From positions 1 through 64,000 of the forward strand of contig CAYUIT010000005.1 in assembly GCA_964444835.1 (NCBI GenBank): a stretch of DNA of 64,000 bases, given 5' to 3'. The translations under genes and the position numbers were made by a program. Source of the stretch: CADEED01 sp964444835 (GTDB taxonomy: Bacteria > Pseudomonadota > Gammaproteobacteria > Steroidobacterales > Steroidobacteraceae). This document shows, piece after piece, positions 50,824 through 58,946 of this stretch. The notes under the pieces are model-generated. The model saw nothing but the letters and a program-made list of their open reading frames with translations, searched no databases and was not told where the DNA came from. Position 1 is the stretch's first letter; each line of letters opens with the position of its first letter.

Positions 50824-53604
50824 TCAATTGCCGAAGCGATACGAGAACCGGATCCCCACGATGCGCGGATCCGGCAGCGTCACACCAATCGTATCGGCCG
50901 GTGAAAAGTTCGTTGGATCGAACAATGCTTGATCCACGTCACCGGGATTGCTGTTGGCGGTAAGAACGGTGTCGTCGTCGCCCACATTGTTCACATACAA
51001 GAGCGCATCCCAGCGCTCCGACGTGATCCCGAGTCGGATATTGCCGAGGACGAAATCGTCGAGCTTGGTGCGATTCCAGATATCGACGTAGCGCTCGCCT
51101 TGCACTTGCACATCCGTCTCGATGAACCAGCGCGCGTCTCCCGAACCGAACAAGCCCGCAAACGGACGCGAGTAGCGCGCCAATCCGACGAACGAGTGCT
51201 CCGGTACGCGCTCCAGCTGATTGCCCGCGAGCTGAATCTCGCAGAGCACGTAGCCAGTGGCCGCTGAGCGCGGGCACGAGCCGAAGCGCACGGCGTCCGT
51301 CGAGGAGGCTGAGCTGAATGCGAAGTCGGTGAACTCGCTATCGAGATAGCTGTAGTTCAACGAAAACGACAGGAACTCGCTCGGACGAAAATCCGCTTCC
51401 AGCTCGAAGCCACGGATCTCGGCGGCGCCCGCATTGAGCAGCACGCCGTTCAGAATCCCGGACGGTGTGAGCTGCTGGGCACCGACTTGCTTGTCTTTAT
51501 AGTCCATGAAGAAGATCGCTGGATTCAACCGAACACGGCCATCCGCGAGCGTGAACTTGCCGCCGAGTTCGTATGACGTCAGCTTTTCATCGGCAAACGT
51601 CGTCTCGTTGTAGTTGCCGTCGAAGTTGGCGTCCTGCCATGCGCCGCCGGCGACTGTCGAGATGCCGCCCGGCTTCACCGCCTTCGCGACCGTGAGGTAG
51701 ATCAAGGCATCGTCGTTCGGCTTGGCCTCGATCGTCACGCGCGGCGTCACGAACGACTGACTCGAGCTCAACGTCGTCGTCACGCCGTTCGCTTGCGTTG
51801 GGAACATCGGCGTGCCGAGTCCGAACGGCGCTGGCGCGACGGGGTACAAGAACGTGATCGACGGACCGAAGACAGTGAACCCGGAGCCGATCAGCGACCA
51901 GTCGCCGCAACGCGTGCCCGCGAAGCCTGGGAATGGGAAGTTGGGCGGCAACGTTACCGTACCCGTACCAGCAGGCACCGGCACCGTCGCGCCCGCGGCA
52001 CTGGCCGCAGGAATGTTGACCGACGGTGCGCAGTCCATCGCGCGCACGGTCTCTTCCTCATCCGAGAAACGCGCCTCGGCGGAAATGCGCCAAATCGAGC
52101 CAAATTCGAAATCTGCCATGCCGTAAAAGGACTTCGATTCGATCTCGCGCCCATTGTCGCGCGGGATGACGTTGGTCAAGCCGAGGACTTGATTCGCAGA
52201 GCGCGTGCCGCAGCTCGCGGGTAACGCGGGCGAGCCAGGCCCAAAGGCATTCGCCGGCAACGGCGGAATGCAAATGATGTTGATTGCGCGCGTGTCCTGA
52301 TCGGCATCTTCTTTCCAATACTGCCCACCGACCGCGAAATTGAATGGGCCATCCAAGTCCGACTCATAGCGCAGCTCTTGATTGAACTGCTTGGTGTCGT
52401 TGCGATAGTCGAACCGCGCTGCGCGCAGAGCGATATCCGTGGTGCCCGAAAATGCCGAGTCGTAGTCGCCATCCTCGAGGAAATCGAAACTGGCATCGGT
52501 GTAGCCAGTCCACGACGTGAACGTGCCCGCAGCCAGGTTCCAACCCACCCGCACCGACGCGCGCGTAACTTGGCGCGTCGTGCCTTCGTAATCGGCACCC
52601 GTGTCGGGATTGGGGTCGAGGCGCACCGCCAGCGCGTCCGCATCTGGCAGCGCGCCGACCACCGTCAGCACCGCATTGCCTCCCGGGAACGGGCCAAACG
52701 TGGGCGCATACACGCGTACGCCCATCGGATCGGCAAGACCGGTGACGGGATTCAAACGAACCGCACCTTCGGCCGGGCGCGACGCCACGACGTTGTGCCG
52801 GAACTGGGCAATGGGATTAGGCCCAAAGCTGTCGTCACTGAACTCGAGCCGCGCTTTGACATCGATCGATTCGCTGGCTTCCCAATTCGCTGTGAGCGCC
52901 GCGCCCCAACCGTCGCCATAGCCGACTTTCTTGCCGGTGTTTTGGTTGCGATACACGCCGTCATCGTTCCAGTAGACGCCATTGAAGCGCAGCGCGAGCG
53001 CGTCGCTCACCGGCCCACCAAAGCCGGCACTGAGTTCATAGCGCCCGAAATCGCCATAGTCGGCGTTGAGTTCGCCCTCGAACTCCTTCGGCGCGTCCTT
53101 GGTCACATATTGAATGGCGCCCGAGAAGGCGCTGCGTCCGTACAACGCGGATTGCGGGCCCTTGACGATCTCGACGCGCTGCAGGTCTAACAACCGATTT
53201 GTCGCTAACAAGGAGCCGCCGCCGAACGCGATGCTTTCGCTCGTCGTATCGATGCCGTCGATCAGTACGGCAACGGTCGAACGGCCGCGAGTCGGCGACA
53301 GGCCGCGAATCTGAATGCGATTGTCCGTGGCGGAATAGCCACGATCGAAGATCAGCGAAGCGTCAAACGCCGCCACGTCTTTCACCGAATTCATACCGAG
53401 CTGCTGGATCTGCGTCTCGGACACTGCGGTGATGCTGAGTGGCACGTCCTGAAGGTTCTCTTCCTTCTTGCGCGCCGTGACGATGATTTCCTCGAGTGCG
53501 ACTTCACCAGCTTCGTTGGCGATCACAGGCGCCGCTAACGAGACAGCAATGACGGACAGGACCGCAGACTGAGCGCGGCTGAGCCGCTTGTGACTAGGAA
53601 TCAT
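50824..53604 (-). CDS. TonB-dependent outer-membrane receptor
   Basis: The 926-residue receptor has a signal peptide (ending VIANEA), a TonB box (EEIIVTARK), a plug (DVPLSITAVSETQIQQLG ... VLIDGIDTTSE, VEIVKGPQSALYGRSAFSGA) and a 22-strand barrel ending VGIRFSYRFGN. Its class is the pesticin/ferric-siderophore-like or Sphingomonad-type group that imports bulky organic compounds. ATG at 53604 has a run of G upstream; a longer reading to 53658 enters the promoter. It is divergent from a TetR gene and upstream of hydrolase and SDR genes. The ligand is unknown. Confidence 0.92.
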   Translation of the reverse strand: MIPSHKRLSRAQSAVLSVIAVSLAAPVIANEAGEVALEEIIVTARKKEENLQDVPLSITAVSETQIQQLGMNSVKDVAAFDASLIFDRGYSATDNRIQIRGLSPTRGRSTVAVLIDGIDTTSESIAFGGGSLLATNRLLDLQRVEIVKGPQSALYGRSAFSGAIQYVTKDAPKEFEGELNADYGDFGRYELSAGFGGPVSDALALRFNGVYWNDDGVYRNQNTGKKVGYGDGWGAALTANWEASESIDVKARLEFSDDSFGPNPIAQFRHNVVASRPAEGAVRLNPVTGLADPMGVRVYAPTFGPFPGGNAVLTVVGALPDADALAVRLDPNPDTGADYEGTTRQVTRASVRVGWNLAAGTFTSWTGYTDASFDFLEDGDYDSAFSGTTDIALRAARFDYRNDTKQFNQELRYESDLDGPFNFAVGGQYWKEDADQDTRAINIICIPPLPANAFGPGSPALPASCGTRSANQVLGLTNVIPRDNGREIESKSFYGMADFEFGSIWRISAEARFSDEEETVRAMDCAPSVNIPAASAAGATVPVPAGTGTVTLPPNFPFPGFAGTRCGDWSLIGSGFTVFGPSITFLYPVAPAPFGLGTPMFPTQANGVTTTLSSSQSFVTPRVTIEAKPNDDALIYLTVAKAVKPGGISTVAGGAWQDANFDGNYNETTFADEKLTSYELGGKFTLADGRVRLNPAIFFMDYKDKQVGAQQLTPSGILNGVLLNAGAAEIRGFELEADFRPSEFLSFSLNYSYLDSEFTDFAFSSASSTDAVRFGSCPRSAATGYVLCEIQLAGNQLERVPEHSFVGLARYSRPFAGLFGSGDARWFIETDVQVQGERYVDIWNRTKLDDFVLGNIRLGITSERWDALLYVNNVGDDDTVLTANSNPGDVDQALFDPTNFSPADTIGVTLPDPRIVGIRFSYRFGN

Positions 53605-53715
53605 GACCCCCCCAAGTTGGCCGCGACATACTTGTGCCGCAGCGTATGAATTGTCCATGACAACTTTCTCGCGATTGCGCGTGTCTCGTCAACGCCATCC
53701 CAGCGGCGCCCAGCG

Positions 53716-53740
53716 CTTGTACAAGATATGTTCATCTTGT
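53716..53740. promoter_or_regulatory. Overlapping palindromes, candidate TetR operator
   Basis: CTTGTACAAG (53716-53725) is a perfect 10-bp palindrome. It overlaps a 20-bp dyad, ACAAGAT (53721-53727) and ATCTTGT (53734-53740) around 6 nt. Three CTTGT half-sites result. A plausible TetR promoter, TTGTGG (53737-53742) with TAACGT (53761-53766), overlaps its right end. The site is midway between the divergent TetR and TonB receptor genes. Confidence 0.5.
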
Positions 53741-53799
53741 GGTTGAGGTGCCTTAACGACTAACGTAAGGGCGCGACATAAACGGGGGTCGCCGAATAA

Positions 53800-54567
53800 A
53801 TGCGTGGAGTTCCTACGCGAGGCCGCGGGCAGTCGGGCCGAACGAAGTCTGAGCGGGCGCTGCTGCGAGCGTTCGAAACACTATTGCGGCGCAATGGGCC
53901 AAATGGCATCGGGGTCAACGCCGTCCTCGAGTCGGCGAAGGTTGGCAAGCGGCTCCTCTACGAATACTTCGGCGATCTTGATGGGCTCGCGCTCGCGTGG
54001 GCTCGCCATCGCCATGATCCGCTCGGTCTCAATGGTGGGCGCGCCGCGCTTCGCTCGCGCGCTCAAAGCGTTTCGGCGGCACGCCGTGTCGCAGTGGTGT
54101 TAGCCGATTACGCCACTCGCCTCAAGGATCATCCATGGGCAGCCCAGATACTGCTCGCGGAGATGCACCAACCGCACACCTTCACGCGAGCGCTGCGCGA
54201 GATTCGGCGGCAAATGGGCATGAGCCACGAGAGCCTGCTGGTGGACCTGCGCTCGTTCGAGAACAAAGACTTGGTCGCGCTCAGCTTCGTACTGAATGCG
54301 GCCGCCAGTTATTTGGCACTGCGCGCTAAATTCGCACCCGATTACCACGGTCACGACCTACACTCGCGCGCAGGCTGGGAAGCGGCGCTCGGCATGCTCG
54401 ACCAAGTCGCCGCCACGATGAAGGTCGCTGGGCCACCGCGCCGACGCGCCAAAAGCGAGCTATCGCGGTCGACACAGCGCCGTCTGCGCACGGCGAGCAC
54501 AAGCCGACGAGCACGCGGTGACACCGTGCAGCCCGGCTCCGGACAGCGCGCAACGCTACATCGTTAA
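53800..54567 (+). CDS. TetR-family transcriptional regulator
   Basis: The 255-residue regulator has a TetR HTH (RALLRAFETLLRRNGPNGIGVN, then VLESAKVGKRLLYEYFGDLDGL) and a helical ligand-binding domain. It has an unusual basic C-terminal tail of ~45 residues rich in Arg/Ser (GPPRRRAKSELSRSTQRRL...). It diverges from the TonB receptor and precedes the Rieske gene. It probably senses the substrate or a product of this cassette. A hairpin with one mismatch follows it. Confidence 0.85.
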   Translation: MRGVPTRGRGQSGRTKSERALLRAFETLLRRNGPNGIGVNAVLESAKVGKRLLYEYFGDLDGLALAWARHRHDPLGLNGGRAALRSRAQSVSAARRVAVVLADYATRLKDHPWAAQILLAEMHQPHTFTRALREIRRQMGMSHESLLVDLRSFENKDLVALSFVLNAAASYLALRAKFAPDYHGHDLHSRAGWEAALGMLDQVAATMKVAGPPRRRAKSELSRSTQRRLRTASTSRRARGDTVQPGSGQRATLHR

Positions 54568-54574
54568 GTCTTGC

Positions 54575-54597
54575 GGCTAGCCTCTGGCAGGCCAGCC
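54575..54597 (+). terminator. Stem-loop after the TetR gene
   Basis: GGCTAGCCT (54575-54583) pairs with AGGCCAGCC (54589-54597), with one mismatch and a 5-nt loop, 7 bp after the TetR stop. No T-run follows. It separates TetR from the Rieske gene. Confidence 0.35.
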
Positions 54598-54623
54598 AGT
54601 GGTCACCGCGGCTCCCGCGTACT

Positions 54624-54629
54624 TACAAT
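54624..54629 (+). promoter_or_regulatory. Candidate -10 element (TACAAT) for the Rieske oxygenase gene
   Basis: TACAAT lies 58 nt before the ATG at 54688, after the TetR terminator-like hairpin. It would give a leader of about 50 nt. The -35 is unclear. Confidence 0.3.
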
Positions 54630-54687
54630 GCTCCAATCGCTCCCGTAAAAGCGGTCAAGACTCCGCTTCGGCCGTGAGAACCCACGC

Positions 54688-55869
54688 ATGTACATCAATT
54701 TTTGGTACCCCGTCGTTCGCTCTGTCGATCTCACGAACACGCCACAACGCGCCCGCATTCTGCTGCACGACTTCGTCGCGTACCGCGACCATCAAGGCAA
54801 AGCCGTCGTGCTGTCGGATACCTGCGTGCATCGCGGCGGGTCTCTGGCAGGCGGCAAGTGCAAGGAAGACGGTACCGTGCAGTGCCCGTACCATGGCTGG
54901 CGCTTCAACGCGGATGGGGTCTGCACGCGCATCCCGTCGATCGGGATTCACGCAAAGATTCCGCCACGCGCTCGGGTTGATAGTTACCCGGTGCAAGAGA
55001 AGTACGGCGTGGTGTTCGCCTTCTTGGGCGATCTGCCGGAGGCCGAGCGCCCGCCCATCATGCCGATCGACGAAGAAACCGATCCGAATTGGCGTTCGAC
55101 ATGCATCACGTTCGATGTGAATTACTACTACGAGCGCTCGATCGAGAACGGACTCGATCCGGCACACAATGAGTATGTGCATCCGACGCACGGCAATCAG
55201 GGCATGAAGGAAGAAGAGTATCGGATGGATCAGCTCGAGCCGCACCGCATGAACCCGTACGGTGCGGGATTTATGGCGACGTTCGACCCACCCGCTTCGA
55301 AGAGCCCGCTGATGCGCTTAGCGCGGCGCGACGGTGAAAAGATGCAAGCAGGCTCGGGCACGTGGGGGCCGAATCACATGTGGACGTTCATCAATTTGTC
55401 CTCCACCAAGGCGATGCATCAGTACATGTTCGAGGCGCCGATCGACCAGCATCGCACGCGCATTTTCTTGGTGAATTTTCGCAATCTGCTGTTTTTCAAA
55501 CGCGGCTTTTGGACCTTCATGAATGGCTGGCTCGATGAGAAGGTGAACGAGCGCAACAAGGTCATCGCCGCTCAAGACATCAAGGTGATGAACCACTTGA
55601 AGCCTGCGCTCACACCACCATCGACCGCCAAAGAGCTATTGATGCCGCACGACAAGTGCATCATTCAATATCGCGACAAGCTCAAGGAGTTCGAGAGCAA
55701 GGGTTGGCGCATCGACGTTGAAGCTTTGAAGGCGGCACACGATCGCCAGGACGTGATCTTTGCGATCCCCTCGCCTGCGCGTCGCGAGAGCAAAGCATGG
55801 GTACTCGATGCCGTGCCGCTCATCGCGCCGGCCACAGGGCTATCCGCGTCGCAGCTCGCGGCAGGATAA
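54688..55869 (+). CDS. Rieske non-haem iron oxygenase, alpha-subunit type
   Basis: The 393-residue oxygenase has a Rieske [2Fe-2S] site Cys46-His48 and Cys66-His69 (DTCVHRGG and CPYHGW) and a mononuclear iron site with GLDPAHNEYVHP (His160, His165; Asp157 bridging). The LDPAHxxxxH form resembles one-component VanA/PaO-like oxygenases rather than large aromatic dioxygenases. It needs a reductase, which is not in the window. It follows TetR by 120 bp and precedes a mocA-like gene. Likely hydroxylates or demethylates a catabolic substrate. Confidence 0.9.
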   Translation: MYINFWYPVVRSVDLTNTPQRARILLHDFVAYRDHQGKAVVLSDTCVHRGGSLAGGKCKEDGTVQCPYHGWRFNADGVCTRIPSIGIHAKIPPRARVDSYPVQEKYGVVFAFLGDLPEAERPPIMPIDEETDPNWRSTCITFDVNYYYERSIENGLDPAHNEYVHPTHGNQGMKEEEYRMDQLEPHRMNPYGAGFMATFDPPASKSPLMRLARRDGEKMQAGSGTWGPNHMWTFINLSSTKAMHQYMFEAPIDQHRTRIFLVNFRNLLFFKRGFWTFMNGWLDEKVNERNKVIAAQDIKVMNHLKPALTPPSTAKELLMPHDKCIIQYRDKLKEFESKGWRIDVEALKAAHDRQDVIFAIPSPARRESKAWVLDAVPLIAPATGLSASQLAAG

Positions 55870-55880
55870 AAGCGCGAGCA

Positions 55881-56510
55881 ATGGATAGTGCGCCGCACGA
55901 GCTGCATGTATTAGTCCTAGCGGCCGGCGCATCAGCGCGCTTTGGCTCACCCAAACAACTCGTACGAGTCAACGGGCGCCCATTGCTGCACTCCGCCGTG
56001 AGCCGGGCTGTCGAAGTTACCGGCCATGCCGTCACGGTGGTCCTTGGCGCCAACGCAAATGAGCTCTCGGCGTTGCTCAAGCACACGCCCGCGTCGATTA
56101 CGATCAATCGCGACTGGGCCGAAGGCTTGGCAAGTTCCATTCGCGCCGGTATCCATGCCGTTCCCGGCACAGTCGATGCTGCGTTGGTGTGTCTCGCCGA
56201 TCAGGCAGCCGTGACAGCGGAAGACTTGCGGCGCCTGATCGGCACCTGGCGTCGCAATACGGATTCGATCGTCGCAGCTCTTTATGCTGGCGATATCGGG
56301 GCGCCCGCCATCTTCCCGCGCTGGTGCTTTCGCGAATTGTTAGAGCTGCGCGGCGATCGCGGCGCGCGCATGCTCATGCAGCGCCATGCCGACCGCCTCG
56401 TCAGAGTGCCGATGCCGAGCGCAGCAATCGATATCGATACGCCAGAGGACTTGCTCAATTTGGAGAACGCGCGCGCAGCCGCACGTCCGGAGCCAGATGA
56501 GGCGCCCTGA
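55881..56510 (+). CDS. mocA: MocA-like molybdenum cofactor cytidylyltransferase
   Basis: The 209-residue nucleotidyltransferase has the MobA/MocA signature LAAGASARFGSPKQL (residues 13-27), CLADQAAV (PxD-type region) and DIDTPEDL at the C-terminus. MocA makes the cytosine dinucleotide form of molybdopterin used by xanthine-dehydrogenase-family enzymes. An xdhC gene lies at 45247, in the same region but separated by the catabolic cassette. ATG at 55881, 12 bp after the Rieske gene. Confidence 0.82.
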   Translation: MDSAPHELHVLVLAAGASARFGSPKQLVRVNGRPLLHSAVSRAVEVTGHAVTVVLGANANELSALLKHTPASITINRDWAEGLASSIRAGIHAVPGTVDAALVCLADQAAVTAEDLRRLIGTWRRNTDSIVAALYAGDIGAPAIFPRWCFRELLELRGDRGARMLMQRHADRLVRVPMPSAAIDIDTPEDLLNLENARAAARPEPDEAP

Positions 56511-56523
56511 GTGGGGCTGCGAG

Positions 56524-57195
56524 TCACAGGCCTAACGCCGCTCGGCGCGGGTCGGAGTGCATCATGACGACCGCATACGCAACGACAGGGACGCGGCGCT
56601 CGCGATAGCACGCCAAGACACGCGGGTCGCGCTCCGTCGTCGCTAACACTGCGGGCACGAACTGCGCGACGAGCGGCACGATCAGTCGCTGGCAGTACGA
56701 CACGCGAATGCTAAGCGTATTGGCATCGAGCAAGGTTTGGCCAGAACGCGCACCGCGCCGATCCCCGTGAAACTCAAGATGCTGATTGGGAATGCCGCGT
56801 ACACCGGCGTGCTCGCGCTCGAAGTCCGCGAAGGAATCTCGCGTTGGGTTCAACACGTCGATTTGTAGAACATGCGGCCACGCCGTATCCGCACGCGCTC
56901 GCGCATACGCCGCAATCACGGGGGCCATGGCAGTGGCGTCAGCGGCCGCGACTGAATCGGCATAGAAAGGAACAAGCGTACGAGCGACCTCCGCACGCAT
57001 CACAGCGATGCTGCCGTTCTCGACCGCCGCAGCACGCGCTGCCATCAGCGCGGCCAAGTTCACAAGATCCTTACCTACTCCTAACAACGCCAACTGCCAA
57101 CAAGCAAGGAGTAACGGCAACAGGAGGGCCGTGACGCCGATCAGGAACTCCGCGATCGCGGCTCCCCGCGCGCGCCGAGGTATGAATGAGTTCAT
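56524..57195 (-). CDS. TadE-family pseudopilin
   Basis: The 223-residue protein has a prepilin-type motif RRARG-AAIAEF near the N-terminus (cleavage after Gly, Glu at +5, Phe at +6), followed by a hydrophobic helix (LIGVTALLLPLLLACWQLAL) and a periplasmic domain. TadE/TadF pseudopilins assist Flp pilus assembly. The ATG at 57195 overlaps the tadC stop as ATGA, deciding the start. It is the last tad gene on this strand. Confidence 0.85.
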   Translation of the reverse strand: MNSFIPRRARGAAIAEFLIGVTALLLPLLLACWQLALLGVGKDLVNLAALMAARAAAVENGSIAVMRAEVARTLVPFYADSVAAADATAMAPVIAAYARARADTAWPHVLQIDVLNPTRDSFADFEREHAGVRGIPNQHLEFHGDRRGARSGQTLLDANTLSIRVSYCQRLIVPLVAQFVPAVLATTERDPRVLACYRERRVPVVAYAVVMMHSDPRRAALGL

Positions 57196-58082
57196 GACCC
57201 GAAACCTCGCGACAGTTGCATCACGATCGGAAAGCCCAACACGAGGAACGTGCAGGGAAAGATGCACAGAATGAGTGGGCCCAACATCTTGACGGGCGCC
57301 TCCATGGCGAGCTTCTCCGCGCGCGCAAATCGCTCGGCACTCCGTTGCTCCGCCTGCACTCGCAAAACCGGTGCGACACTGGCTCCGGTCCGTTCGGCGT
57401 TGATTAACGCCATCGTCAAGGATGTGATCGCGGGTAGGCGCATCCGTTGCTCAAGATTGACGAGTGCCTCGGTACGCGTCCGTCCCGCGCGAATCTCGCC
57501 TAACACGCGCAGCAGCGCGCGACGGAGCGGACTGTCGTTTGACTTTTCGATGCACAGCGTGAGCGCCGTACTCAAGCTCGCACCCGCCTCGACCGTGAGC
57601 GCGAGCACATCGAGGTATGTCGGTAGTTCGCGTTGCACCGCGGCACCGATCGCGGCCTGCCGTTGCCTGAGCCAACGCCCAGACGCGCCCCACGCAATAC
57701 ACGCGAGACCGAACACGAGCGGCACGAAATTCCCGCCCCAGATGATGGCGATGCCGGCGCCGGTTGCACTCGCAACGAATGCGCCGACTGTGCGCGAGGC
57801 GAGCCATTGCTCGGGGCCAACAATGTGGTCCAGATCTGCCGCTTGCAGACCCTGCAACAGTCGGGCGCGCCGTGCGACCGGCATTCGCGGCCCGAGTTCT
57901 CGCGCCAAGCCCTGCGCGGGCCGCCAGACTACTAACAACCAAAGGGGTGTATCGGTGGCAAGGTGCATCGGGGGGCTCGACTGGATCCACTGCCCAAGGA
58001 GCCGTTGCGCCCAGATTGCAGCAAGCACGAGCGCCGCGGCGGCGGTCGCCGCGAGCCAGTGAACAAGGGGGTACGCTTCCAT
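57192..58082 (-). CDS. tadC: Tad pilus inner-membrane protein TadC
   Basis: The 296-residue type II secretion F-family protein has an N-terminal TM (LAATAAAALVLAAIWAQRLL), two central TMs and the F domain (LPTYLDVLALTVEAGASLSTALTLCIEKS), ending in paired C-terminal TMs (KMLGPLILCIFPCTFLVLGFP). With TadB it forms the Tad platform. It is 18 bp after tadB. Confidence 0.92.
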   Translation of the reverse strand: MEAYPLVHWLAATAAAALVLAAIWAQRLLGQWIQSSPPMHLATDTPLWLLVVWRPAQGLARELGPRMPVARRARLLQGLQAADLDHIVGPEQWLASRTVGAFVASATGAGIAIIWGGNFVPLVFGLACIAWGASGRWLRQRQAAIGAAVQRELPTYLDVLALTVEAGASLSTALTLCIEKSNDSPLRRALLRVLGEIRAGRTRTEALVNLEQRMRLPAITSLTMALINAERTGASVAPVLRVQAEQRSAERFARAEKLAMEAPVKMLGPLILCIFPCTFLVLGFPIVMQLSRGFGS

Positions 58083-58100
58083 GACGCAGACACCTACCGA

Positions 58101-58946
58101 TCACACTTCGATGTGGACGATGCGCCGAATCAACCAGTAGCCGACCCCTTCGAGCGCAATCACGGCCCCAACCGTGGCCCAACCAGCCGGGGTTGAAAAC
58201 AGCGGCTGCATCGCAGCTGGCTGTAGCCAGAACAGCGCTGCCATCACGAGTATTGGCAACGCCGCGACGACGATTCCCTGTATGCGGCCTTGCGCCGTGA
58301 GCGAGCGAATCTTGTCGTGCATGGCAAGCTTGCGGCGCTGATTTGCTGCAAGCCGATCGAGCGACTCGGCAAGCGAGCCGCCACTTTCACGCGCCACTCG
58401 GACTGTGGTCGCCAGGAGCGCAAACTCCCCAAGCGGCACGCGAGTGACCAAACCTTGAAGTGCTCGATCGAGTGGCACACCTACGCGCTGCTCGCGACTC
58501 ATTACCGCGAACTCTTGACCCAAGGGGGCCGGCTGCTGCTGCGCGAGCTGAGCGAGGGCCTGATTGACGGACAGCCCCGACCGCAAGGACATCGCCCAAC
58601 CATCGAGCGCATCCGGCAACTGCCGCGCGAGGCGCTCGAGACGGCGGCGCCGCAAATGGCGAATGATCAACGATGGTAACAACCACGTGGCGCCAGCTAA
58701 AGTGATTGCGAGCATCACATTTCCAGTCACTAACAACGTCAGCAGCAGGACAGCCACGAAGGCGGCCGCGCACCACCTCACAAGACGCGCCGCGTCGATG
58801 AACAAAAAGAGGCTCGCGAGATCGTGCACGGTTTGCTCCACGAGCAGTTGCTCGTGGCGCCGCGCGTGTCGACGCAGTAGTTGGCCCAAGGCCAGCACCG
58901 CACAAGCGATCGCAACCGAACCGAAGGCTGTATAGAGTTCAACCAT
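58101..58946 (-). CDS. tadB: Tad pilus inner-membrane protein TadB
   Basis: The 281-residue F-family platform protein has an N-terminal TM, two TMs (about 62-104) and the F domain LARQLPDALDGWAMSLRSGLSVNQAL ... REQRVGVPLDRALQGL. ATG at 58946 has GAGG 9 nt upstream and overlaps the cpaF stop by 8 bp; ATG 58955 is the alternative but its own Shine-Dalgarno is too close. Confidence 0.92.
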   Translation of the reverse strand: MVELYTAFGSVAIACAVLALGQLLRRHARRHEQLLVEQTVHDLASLFLFIDAARLVRWCAAAFVAVLLLTLLVTGNVMLAITLAGATWLLPSLIIRHLRRRRLERLARQLPDALDGWAMSLRSGLSVNQALAQLAQQQPAPLGQEFAVMSREQRVGVPLDRALQGLVTRVPLGEFALLATTVRVARESGGSLAESLDRLAANQRRKLAMHDKIRSLTAQGRIQGIVVAALPILVMAALFWLQPAAMQPLFSTPAGWATVGAVIALEGVGYWLIRRIVHIEV

